From Pseudoalteromonas rubra (lineage in GTDB: Bacteria; Pseudomonadota; Gammaproteobacteria; Enterobacterales; Alteromonadaceae): 64,000 nucleotides of DNA. A model generated the notes under the pieces. The model made no database searches. It was not told the DNA's origin and worked only from the letters and a program-made list of their open reading frames with translations. Shown here piece by piece: positions 33,854 to 41,128 of the stretch. Positions within the stretch are counted from its first letter, which is position 1, and each line of letters starts with the position of its first letter. A program made the translations under genes and the position numbers. The DNA lies in the NCBI RefSeq assembly GCF_000238295.3, contig NZ_AHCD03000020.1, forward strand, positions 186,001 to 250,000, read 5' to 3'.

Positions 33854-35503
33854 ATGGTAAGACAGTGGTTTAAGTCAGGATCTCCGTGGATCTGGATGAC
33901 AGGTGGTGCGGTCAGCATCAGTTTGATCTCGGTACTGGGTCTGCTTGCAATGATTGCGTGGAAAGGGCTGAGCTTTTTCTGGCCTTCCGAAGTGGTGGAA
34001 ATGCACCTGCAAGGCTCGGTTCAGAAACAAACCGTCATTGGTGAAATCTACGACAGAGAGTTAGTGCCTAAATCTCGACTGGAAGCGACGGGCCTGGATT
34101 TTTCTAATCACCCAGGCGAGTACATCGAGCGCTTATTGGTAAAAACGGGTAACCGTGAGTACGTTGAGCTGGATTTCCGTTGGATCCTGTCCACCGATAT
34201 CCAAAGTCAGTCAAAACCGGCGCAGCTAGCGGTCTTTGAACGTACTAAAAATGGTAACTTCTACGGCTACGTTGAGCGTGTTATTCGCGACGGTCAGGTT
34301 GTCACTGACAACCCGGTAGAAGCCCTGGAAGAGATGGTTGAACGTGCTGTAGATCTGAACGATGAGGCACTTGACCTGCAAAATGGTGAAATTGGCCACA
34401 TTAACTATGAGCTGGAGCGTTTGCGTCTTAAAGAGCGTGCCTATCAGCTGGATAATGAACTGACGCCTGAAATCATCGCAGACCTGGAAGCACAGCGTGC
34501 TGCGCTGCGTGAAGAATACAAAGTGCTAGAGAAAACGCTGTTTGAACTGCGTAATGGTGCCAAACGCGATGAAGTGGTTGTGCGTGACATGCGTGGTGAG
34601 GAAGTAACACTGCCTTTATACCAGGTATTAGATTTCTGGTTCCCGAACGACATGGGTTTCTTTGCTAAACTGGGTCACTATATGTCGCAAATTGGTAAGT
34701 TCATCAGCGATGACCCACGTGAAGCGAATACTGAGGGCGGGGTATTCCCGGCCATCTTTGGCACTGTGTTCATGGTTATGCTGATGGCAGTAATCGTGAC
34801 CCCATTTGGTGTGGTTGCCGCGATTTATCTGCACGAGTATGCGGCTAAAAACGCGGTGACTAAGATGATCCGCATCGCGGTAATCAACCTGGCGGGTGTT
34901 CCGTCTATCGTATACGGCGTATTCGGCTTAGGTTTCTTCGTCTATATGCTGGGTGGCTCACTTGATGCCCTGTTTTATCCTGAAGCAGCACCGAGTCCGG
35001 TATTTGGTACACCTGGTGTGATCTGGTCAGCACTGACGCTGGCAATCCTGACGTTGCCAGTGGTGATTGTTTCGACTGAAGAGGGTCTATCACGTATCCC
35101 AAGCACAGTACGTCACGGTTCACTGGCACTGGGCGCGACCAAAGCCGAGACCTTATGGCGTATTATTATTCCTATGGCCAGCCCGGCAATTATGACCGGT
35201 CTGATCCTGGCGGTTGCCCGTGCAGCCGGTGAGGTTGCACCGCTGATGCTGGTGGGTGTAGTGAAAATGGCTCCGACCTTGCCGCTGGATGGTAACTTCC
35301 CGTATATTCACCTTGACCGGAAGTTTATGCACCTGGGTTTCCATATTTATGATGTGGGCTTCCAGAGCCCGAATGTAGAAGCGGCCCGTCCTTTGGTGTA
35401 TGCGACCGCCTTCTTACTGGTGACCGTGATCATTGCACTGAACATCACTGCAATTGGGATCCGTAACCACCTACGTGAAAAATTCAGAGCTTTAGAGCAC
35501 TAA
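33854..35503 (+). CDS. pstA: Phosphate ABC transporter permease PstA, extended form
   Basis: A 549-residue permease, against about 296 in E. coli. TM1 lies at about residues 12-38. A periplasmic extension follows with a strongly heptad-like charged helix at about 156-240 (EEMVERAVDLNDEAL through LEKTLFELRN), likely a coiled coil. The permease core starts at about 295, with the coupling loop SLALGATKAETLWRII. The extension probably pairs with the extended PstC. It starts 15 bases after pstC. Confidence 0.92.
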   Translation: MVRQWFKSGSPWIWMTGGAVSISLISVLGLLAMIAWKGLSFFWPSEVVEMHLQGSVQKQTVIGEIYDRELVPKSRLEATGLDFSNHPGEYIERLLVKTGNREYVELDFRWILSTDIQSQSKPAQLAVFERTKNGNFYGYVERVIRDGQVVTDNPVEALEEMVERAVDLNDEALDLQNGEIGHINYELERLRLKERAYQLDNELTPEIIADLEAQRAALREEYKVLEKTLFELRNGAKRDEVVVRDMRGEEVTLPLYQVLDFWFPNDMGFFAKLGHYMSQIGKFISDDPREANTEGGVFPAIFGTVFMVMLMAVIVTPFGVVAAIYLHEYAAKNAVTKMIRIAVINLAGVPSIVYGVFGLGFFVYMLGGSLDALFYPEAAPSPVFGTPGVIWSALTLAILTLPVVIVSTEEGLSRIPSTVRHGSLALGATKAETLWRIIIPMASPAIMTGLILAVARAAGEVAPLMLVGVVKMAPTLPLDGNFPYIHLDRKFMHLGFHIYDVGFQSPNVEAARPLVYATAFLLVTVIIALNITAIGIRNHLREKFRALEH

Positions 35504-35532
35504 TAGTAAAGTATTTAAATAGGTAAACATTT

Positions 35533-36360
35533 ATGATTACAGTAGCGCCACAGGTAAATAATGCAGATACCAGCAAGAAGTTGGATCTGGAAAACTTGAG
35601 CCCGGAACTAACCGCGTTAGAGATCAAAAACCTTGACCTTTACTATGGTGACAAACAGGCTCTGAGCAATATCAACATGTTGATCCCTCGCGGTCAGGTA
35701 ACGGCGTTTATCGGTCCATCGGGTTGTGGTAAATCGACGCTATTGCGTTGTATCAATCGCATGAATGATCTGGTCGACACGTGTCGTATCGAGGGCGAAA
35801 TTAACCTCAATGGCACCAACATTTATGATAAAAGTGTTGATGTAGCGGCTCTGCGCCGTAATGTCGGCATGGTATTCCAGCGTCCAAACCCATTCCCTAA
35901 GTCTATTTACGAGAATGTGGTTTACGGTCTACGCTTACAGGGTGTAAAAGACAAACGTAAGCTGGATGAAGTGGTAGAGCGCTCATTGCGTGGTGCTGCT
36001 TTATGGGATGAAGTGAAAGATCGTTTGCACGACAGTGCATTTGGTCTGTCGGGTGGTCAGCAGCAGCGTCTGGTTATTGCACGTTCAATTGCGATTGAGC
36101 CAGAGGTATTATTGCTGGATGAACCCACCTCGGCACTGGACCCTATCTCGACTTTGGTTATTGAAGAGCTGATCAACGACCTGAAAGAAAAGTACACCGT
36201 GGTGATCGTTACTCACAACATGCAGCAGGCGGCGCGGGTATCCGATCAAACAGCCTTTATGTATATGGGTGAGCTGATCGAATATTCAGATACTAATACT
36301 CTGTTTACAACACCGACTAAGAAGAAAACCGAAGACTATATCACAGGTCGTTACGGTTAA
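35533..36360 (+). CDS. pstB: Phosphate ABC transporter ATPase
   Basis: A 275-residue ATPase with Walker A GPSGCGKS, Q-loop, signature LSGGQQQR and Walker B VLLLDEPTSALD, close to E. coli PstB apart from an N-terminal extension of about 20 residues. It powers phosphate import with PstC and PstA, and also takes part in PhoR signalling through PhoU. Confidence 0.96.
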   Translation: MITVAPQVNNADTSKKLDLENLSPELTALEIKNLDLYYGDKQALSNINMLIPRGQVTAFIGPSGCGKSTLLRCINRMNDLVDTCRIEGEINLNGTNIYDKSVDVAALRRNVGMVFQRPNPFPKSIYENVVYGLRLQGVKDKRKLDEVVERSLRGAALWDEVKDRLHDSAFGLSGGQQQRLVIARSIAIEPEVLLLDEPTSALDPISTLVIEELINDLKEKYTVVIVTHNMQQAARVSDQTAFMYMGELIEYSDTNTLFTTPTKKKTEDYITGRYG

Positions 36361-36396
36361 ATCATCTGGCTCTGCACACTGTGGAATCAGCGCAAG

Positions 36397-36412
36397 CGCC
36401 GCGATAGCGGCG
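36397..36412. repeat. Hairpin between pstB and phoU
   Basis: CGCCGC-GATA-GCGGCG is a 6-bp GC-only stem with a tetraloop in the 86-base pstB-phoU gap, followed only by TTT. It is probably a processing or attenuation hairpin that lets phoU levels differ from those of the transporter. Confidence 0.55.
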
Positions 36413-36446
36413 TTTACCGAGTGTTGAAACAAATTAGGAACTGACT

Positions 36447-37148
36447 ATGGAACATAATATTAATAAGCATATCTCTGGCCGCTTTAATGAAGAGCTGGAG
36501 AACGTTCGTAACCATGTATTGAGTATGGGCGGACTGGTTGAGCAACAGCTAAATCTGGCTCTTGATGCGGTAGCTCATTGTGATGAAACTAAGGCACGCA
36601 AAGTCAGCGAGAATGACTATCAAGTGAATGCCATGGAAGTGAGCATTGACGAAGAGTGTACGCGTATTATTGCAAAGCGTCAGCCGGCAGCCAGTGACTT
36701 GCGTTTGGTTGTTGCCATTGCGAAAACCATTGCCGATCTGGAACGAATTGGCGATGAAGCGGAACGCATTGCGAAAGTAGCACTGGACTCTTTCACCAAA
36801 GATCAGCAAGACTTACTGGTGAATGTTGAAAATATGGGCCGCCTGGTTTCTCAGATGCTACACGATGTGCTGGATGCTTTTGCCCGAATGGATGCGCAGC
36901 GTGCATTTGAGGTACATAAAGAAGACGCCAAAGTAGATCGTGAATATGAAGCGCTGACGCGTCAGATCATGACTTACATGATGGAAGATCCGCGTTCAAT
37001 TCCTAAAATTATGGACCTGATCTGGTCGGTTCGTTCATTGGAACGCATCGGTGATCGTTGTCAGAATATTGCAGAATACGTAATTTATTTCGTTAATGGC
37101 AAAGATATTCGCCATACTTCTCAGGAAGACATCGAAAAGTCACTGTAG
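36447..37148 (+). CDS. phoU: Phosphate signalling protein PhoU
   Basis: A 233-residue two-repeat PhoU: SGRFNEELENVRNHVLSMGGLVE, AKTIADLERIGDEAERIAK and the second copy SVRSLERIGDRCQNIAEYV. The ERIGDxxxxI metal-binding motifs are intact. PhoU represses the Pho regulon when phosphate is plentiful by acting on PhoR and the Pst transporter. An AGGAACTGACT precedes the ATG. Confidence 0.95.
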   Translation: MEHNINKHISGRFNEELENVRNHVLSMGGLVEQQLNLALDAVAHCDETKARKVSENDYQVNAMEVSIDEECTRIIAKRQPAASDLRLVVAIAKTIADLERIGDEAERIAKVALDSFTKDQQDLLVNVENMGRLVSQMLHDVLDAFARMDAQRAFEVHKEDAKVDREYEALTRQIMTYMMEDPRSIPKIMDLIWSVRSLERIGDRCQNIAEYVIYFVNGKDIRHTSQEDIEKSL

Positions 37149-37174
37149 TACTAAAAATAAGCAAGTCCCAATAG

Positions 37175-37203
37175 TAGACACTGTGTTGTTTTTTATTTAT
37201 AAC
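37175..37203 (+). promoter_or_regulatory. Sigma70-type promoter of the 50-codon peptide gene
   Basis: TAGACA (37175-37180) and TATAAC (37198-37203) are separated by exactly 17 bases. This is a good vegetative promoter about 40 bases before the peptide start. It would give the peptide its own transcript independent of phoU. Confidence 0.6.
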
Positions 37204-37242
37204 TGTTTGCGAGCAAAAAGTAATCAATAGAAGGAATGAACT

Positions 37243-37395
37243 ATGAAACTAGCTCTGAACAAAAAAAGTATGAAACAACTTGCGATGAACAGTAAGTCAC
37301 TCAATGACAAAATGACGCCCCAGGTTGCCGGGGGAGTCGGGCCCATGCACACGGAGTTAACGTGCTATCAGGATTGCTTTGTAAAAGAAGTATGA
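37243..37395 (+). CDS. GG-leader peptide (RiPP/bacteriocin-like precursor), 50 aa
   Basis: A short gene with AAGGA seven bases before the ATG. Residues 1-31 look like a leader: a basic amphipathic start (MKLALNKKSMKQLAMNSKSL) and a double-glycine end (TPQVAGG). The 19-residue tail after GG has two Cys spaced CYQDC and two Thr, so a disulfide or thioether ring is possible. Similar LNKK...VAGG leaders are annotated as orphan lanthipeptide-like precursors in Pseudoalteromonas (from memory). No modification enzyme or peptidase-type exporter is in the window. Flanking promoter and terminator make it an independent unit placed between phoU and the DUF47-pit genes. The function is unproven. Confidence 0.75.
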   Translation: MKLALNKKSMKQLAMNSKSLNDKMTPQVAGGVGPMHTELTCYQDCFVKEV

Positions 37396-37416
37396 TCTGG
37401 TTCGGGCATGAACATG

Positions 37417-37440
37417 AGCGAGCTATTTGCTCGCTTTGTT
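37417..37440 (+). terminator. Terminator of the peptide gene
   Basis: AGCGAGC-TATTT-GCTCGCT forms a perfect 7-bp stem followed by TTGTT, 21 bases after the peptide stop. Confidence 0.75.
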
Positions 37441-37698
37441 CGAGTTAATTCTGCCCGGAGCTGCATATAAACAACAAAATTATGCAATCTCTATATAGGC
37501 TTTATCTGACTATTTTTTCTATGTTTATTGTAGAGTTAAGCAAACAGGTGGCTGCTGTATCAACGTGACAACCTTACTGTTTGTTAAACGTCATTGTGCC
37601 GTTAATCAGAACTTCACACGAAAAAGCGTTCACAATTTGGCTTAATACTGTAAAATTGCGCCCTGCACATGCATATTAATATGATTTAAGGGTCAGTT
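37441..37698. promoter_or_regulatory. Upstream region of the DUF47-pit operon
   Basis: A 258-base gap that must hold the DUF47-pit promoter. A weak Pho-box-like sequence CTGTTTGTTAAACGTCAT (12 of 18 matches) lies near 37579. This is too poor to assign PhoB control. No gene seen. Confidence 0.35.
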
Positions 37699-38376
37699 AT
37701 GCCTAGTAATGCATTTTTAGGAGTGTTCGCAAAGTCTCCTATTAAGCCGATTGAAGAGCACATAAAGATCGTCCATCAAGCCAGTGAAACCTTGATCCCG
37801 TTCTTTAATCATGCCTTCAAAGGGGAATGGACCGAGGCCGATGCGCTTCGTGTGCAGATCCGTAACCTGGAAAGAGAAGCAGATACATTAAAACGTGAAG
37901 TGCGCCTGCACTTGCCACGTGGTCTGTTTATGCCAGTAGAACGTACAGATTTACTGGAACTCATTACCCACCAAGACAAGATCGCCAACAAAGCCAAAGA
38001 TATCGCTGGACGCGTAATTGGTCGCGAACTGGAGATCCCTGAATCAATTCAAGCCGACTTTTTGGCGTATCTGACACGCTGTGTAGATGCGACCAAACAA
38101 GCCTCAGAAGCCATTAACGAATTCGATGAACTGCTGGAAACTGGTTTCCGTGGTCGCGAAGTTGCACTGGTCGAAAAAATGCTCGTTGAACTAGATGCCA
38201 TCGAGGAAGATACCGATGAGATGCAGATCCGTATTCGTATGGGATTACGCAGCATTGAAAGTGAACTCAATCCGATTGATGTGATGTTCTTATACAAGAT
38301 CATCGAGTGGGTTGGTGAGCTGGCAGACATTGCTGAGCGCGTAGGTTCACGACTGGAGCTGATGCTGGCGCGTTAA
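37699..38376 (+). CDS. DUF47 / TIGR00153 PhoU-like protein
   Basis: A 225-residue all-helical protein of the DUF47 family, distantly PhoU-like: FAKSPIKPIEEHIKIVHQASE at the start and IEWVGELADIAERVGSRLELML at the end. Members are encoded next to PiT transporters and are thought to regulate them. That is the arrangement here, 50 bases before the PiT gene. Confidence 0.9.
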   Translation: MPSNAFLGVFAKSPIKPIEEHIKIVHQASETLIPFFNHAFKGEWTEADALRVQIRNLEREADTLKREVRLHLPRGLFMPVERTDLLELITHQDKIANKAKDIAGRVIGRELEIPESIQADFLAYLTRCVDATKQASEAINEFDELLETGFRGREVALVEKMLVELDAIEEDTDEMQIRIRMGLRSIESELNPIDVMFLYKIIEWVGELADIAERVGSRLELMLAR

Positions 38377-38426
38377 GCGTGCATCACCTGCCTTCACACA
38401 ATTAGTTAAGAATTTAAGGTTTTACA

Positions 38427-39695
38427 ATGGATATCATTGCATCCTATGGCACGCTATTGATCATTATAGCGGCCGCAGTTGGTTTCTTTATGGCCTATGG
38501 TATTGGTGCGAACGACGTAGCCAATGCAATGGGTACATCGGTTGGTTCTAAAGCACTGACCATCAAGCAGGCGATCATCATCGCGATGATTTTTGAATTT
38601 GCCGGTGCCTACCTGGCCGGTGGTGAGGTAACGTCAACGATCCGCAAGGGGATCATCGATTCAACTCCATTTATGGACGTACCTGAACTGATGGTACTGG
38701 GCATGATTTCGGCCCTGTTTGCCGCAGGTACCTGGTTATTACTGGCTTCAATGCTAGGCTGGCCAGTGTCAACCACGCACTCTATCATTGGTGCCATCAT
38801 CGGTTTTGCACTAGTCGCAGTGGGCAGCGAAGCCATTCAGTGGGGTAAAGTCGCAGGTATCGTGGGCAGCTGGATTGTCACCCCTGCCATCTCTGGCTTT
38901 ATTGCGTACCTGATCTTTATGAGTGCGCAGAAGCTGATTTTTGACACAGACAAACCGCTGGAAAACGCGAAGCGCTATGTGCCTGTGTACATGGGTCTGG
39001 CTGGTTTCGTGATGTCACTGGTTACTATTAAAAAGGGCCTGAAGCACATCGGTGTTGACCTGGGTGCAGTAGAAGGGTACGCATTGGCTATCGGTATTGC
39101 CGTGATTGTTGGCTTGATTGGTAAAATGGCCATCAACCGCCTGAAGATTGATCCGAATGCGGATAAGCAAATGCACTTCAACAACGTTGAAAAAGTGTTT
39201 GCTATCCTGATGGTATTAACAGCGTGTTGTATGGCGTTCGCGCATGGTTCGAACGACGTTGCCAACGCGATTGGTCCTTTGGCTGCGGTTGTAAACATCG
39301 TTGAGCACAACGGTGAAATTGCCAAGAAAGCAGCACTGGCCTGGTGGATTTTGCCACTGGGTGGTTTAGGTATCGTGGTCGGTCTGGCTGTATTGGGTAA
39401 AAAAGTGATTAAGACCATTGGTGAAGGTATTACGCACCTGACACCAAGCCGTGGTTTCGCTGCTGAACTGGCTGCGGCATCGACCGTAGTAATTGCATCG
39501 GGCACTGGCCTGCCAATCTCAACCACACAAACCTTAGTCGGTGCGGTACTGGGTGTTGGTATGGCACGCGGTATTGCCGCTCTGAACATGGGTGTGATCA
39601 GAAACATTGTGGTTTCGTGGGTTATCACGTTGCCAGTTGGCGCTGCCCTTGCTATTGTTATATTCTACATTCTGAGAAGCGCGTTCGGCGTTTAA
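38427..39695 (+). CDS. pit: PiT-family inorganic phosphate transporter
   Basis: A 422-residue membrane protein with the two inverted signature repeats of PiT carriers: GANDVANAMGTSVGS at about residue 27 and HGSNDVANAIGPLAAV at about 272, with about ten transmembrane helices. It is a low-affinity phosphate (metal-phosphate) symporter. With the Pst system upstream, high- and low-affinity uptake sit side by side. Confidence 0.94.
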   Translation: MDIIASYGTLLIIIAAAVGFFMAYGIGANDVANAMGTSVGSKALTIKQAIIIAMIFEFAGAYLAGGEVTSTIRKGIIDSTPFMDVPELMVLGMISALFAAGTWLLLASMLGWPVSTTHSIIGAIIGFALVAVGSEAIQWGKVAGIVGSWIVTPAISGFIAYLIFMSAQKLIFDTDKPLENAKRYVPVYMGLAGFVMSLVTIKKGLKHIGVDLGAVEGYALAIGIAVIVGLIGKMAINRLKIDPNADKQMHFNNVEKVFAILMVLTACCMAFAHGSNDVANAIGPLAAVVNIVEHNGEIAKKAALAWWILPLGGLGIVVGLAVLGKKVIKTIGEGITHLTPSRGFAAELAAASTVVIASGTGLPISTTQTLVGAVLGVGMARGIAALNMGVIRNIVVSWVITLPVGAALAIVIFYILRSAFGV

Positions 39696-39720
39696 CAGAA
39701 AGGACAGACTTTTAGCTTGA

Positions 39721-39760
39721 AAAGATCTCAATGCCTTTGGTGTTGGGGTCTTTTTATTTG
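39721..39760 (+). terminator. Terminator after pit
   Basis: AAAAGATCTCAA pairs with TTGGGGTCTTTT (12 bp including two G-U pairs) around an 11-base loop, and the 3' side runs into TTTTTATTT. It ends the DUF47-pit transcript just before oxyR. Confidence 0.75.
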
Positions 39761-39772
39761 TGGGTATAAAAA

Positions 39773-40693
39773 GTGAATAACTTACCAAGCATTAAACAGT
39801 TACAGTATTTAATTGCCGTACATCAGCACCAGCATTTTGGTCGTGCCGCGGAGGCTTGTTTTATTGGCCAGTCAACCCTGAGCAGTGCCATTCAGAATCT
39901 GGAGGAAACGCTGGGGTGCCAACTGATAGAGCGTGAAAACCGCAGCCTGATGTTTACGGATGTGGGTGAAGAGGTCGTCGAGCGTGCTAAGCGTATTATT
40001 GGTGATACCATTAGTGTGGTGGAGTTGACTAAGAGCTTTAAGCACCCGCTGTCCGGTAAACTGGTTTTGGGGATCATTCCTACAATTGCCAGCTTTATTG
40101 CCGCGCCCCTATATCGCTTTTGTAAAGACGCTTTCCCTGAGTTACAACTGGTTCTGGTAGAGGACACCAGCGATCGCTTACTCGACAAACTGGAGCAAGG
40201 CCATATCGATATGGGCATGCTGGCACTGCCCTACCGGACAGAGAAATTTCATACTCAAGTGATAGCCAGGGACCATTTCTCTTTGGTCCGTCATCTCGAC
40301 TATCAGGTACCCGAGCAGCTGGATGATTTCAATGTGTTGCCCGAGCAAAGCGTTTTTTTACTGGAGCGGGAACACTGTAAGACCGATCATGCGCTTAGTG
40401 CGTGTCATCTCAATCGCAGTGCGTGTATTAACCCGTTTGAAGCTGCCAATCTGCATACCTTGCTGAGCATGGTCGAATATCAAAACGGCGTGACCTTTTT
40501 GCCACAGATGGCACTCAACGCCGGGATCTTGGAAGGTAAACCTATGGTTGCTACGGCACCGCAACCCGATGCCTATCGCGAGATTGGCTTGCTATGGCGC
40601 AAAACTACCGGACGTATTCGTGACTTTCGTTTGTTTAGTGACAAAGCGGGCGAGTTTGTTGCACAGCATTGTAACGAAGCGAAAAACTCGTAA
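39773..40693 (+). CDS. oxyR: LysR-type hydrogen peroxide sensor OxyR
   Basis: A 306-residue LysR regulator: N-terminal helix-turn-helix (HFGRAAEACFIGQSTLSSAIQNLE) and a C-terminal sensing domain. The OxyR redox cysteines are present as EHCKTDHALSAC, with the two Cys nine residues apart as in E. coli C199/C208, followed by NLHTLLSMVEYQNGVTFLP. It activates peroxide defence genes when oxidised. The start is a GTG with no strong ribosome site. No katG or ahpC is adjacent. Confidence 0.93.
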   Translation: MNNLPSIKQLQYLIAVHQHQHFGRAAEACFIGQSTLSSAIQNLEETLGCQLIERENRSLMFTDVGEEVVERAKRIIGDTISVVELTKSFKHPLSGKLVLGIIPTIASFIAAPLYRFCKDAFPELQLVLVEDTSDRLLDKLEQGHIDMGMLALPYRTEKFHTQVIARDHFSLVRHLDYQVPEQLDDFNVLPEQSVFLLEREHCKTDHALSACHLNRSACINPFEAANLHTLLSMVEYQNGVTFLPQMALNAGILEGKPMVATAPQPDAYREIGLLWRKTTGRIRDFRLFSDKAGEFVAQHCNEAKNS

Positions 40694-40702
40694 CAAAAGC
40701 AC

Positions 40703-40720
40703 GAAGGGCTGTTGCCCTTC
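40703..40720. repeat. Hairpin after oxyR
   Basis: GAAGGGC-TGTT-GCCCTTC is a perfect 7-bp stem just after the oxyR stop and before a convergent gene. It lacks a T-run on the plus strand, so it is a weak or factor-assisted terminator. Confidence 0.55.
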
Positions 40721-40760
40721 ATGTCAGACGTTCAGTGCTGAAATGGGCCGTGAAGTGCGA

Positions 40761-40964
40761 TTATGACTCCAAAGAACCCAACTGGCGGCTTGATTTGAGG
40801 TCAGGTAAGAATAACAAATAAACCCATACCACCAGGTTAAAGTAAGGCACTAAGCCCAGTAAGGTAAAAAATAGTTTAGGGTATCCTTTGTGGCTTGCGC
40901 TTCGGTAACATTGTACGGCGATTACAACGTATATGAGCAACAATATAATAGACAGCTGTACCAT
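40761..40964 (-). CDS. Small membrane protein, unknown function (67 aa)
   Basis: The product starts MVQLSIILLLIYVVIAVQCYR with one transmembrane helix, has a short basic loop (SASHKGYPK) and a second helix (LFFTLLGLVPYFNLVVWVYLLF). A strong GGAGGA six bases before the ATG at 40964 fixes the start; the longer frame to 41000 lacks one. It resembles small two-helix proteins common in marine gammaproteobacteria. No function known. Confidence 0.7.
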   Translation of the reverse strand: MVQLSIILLLIYVVIAVQCYRSASHKGYPKLFFTLLGLVPYFNLVVWVYLLFLPDLKSSRQLGSLES

Positions 40965-41128
40965 TGCGATTCCTCCATTTCCATAGCCAGACGTGTCCAA
41001 ATCCGTTGAATGTCTTGTAAATACCTGTGTTTCATGTATTTAAAGTGACACGTCAAAATGTACGCTTAATTATAGATGAGAATTACCCAATCGGCAGCTA
41101 ATTTTTAGCCGAATTTTGTACAAAAAGA

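Noticed and set aside
37579..37596. Pho box before DUF47-pit
   Set aside because: Only 12 of 18 positions match and the half-sites are poor; not enough to claim PhoB control.
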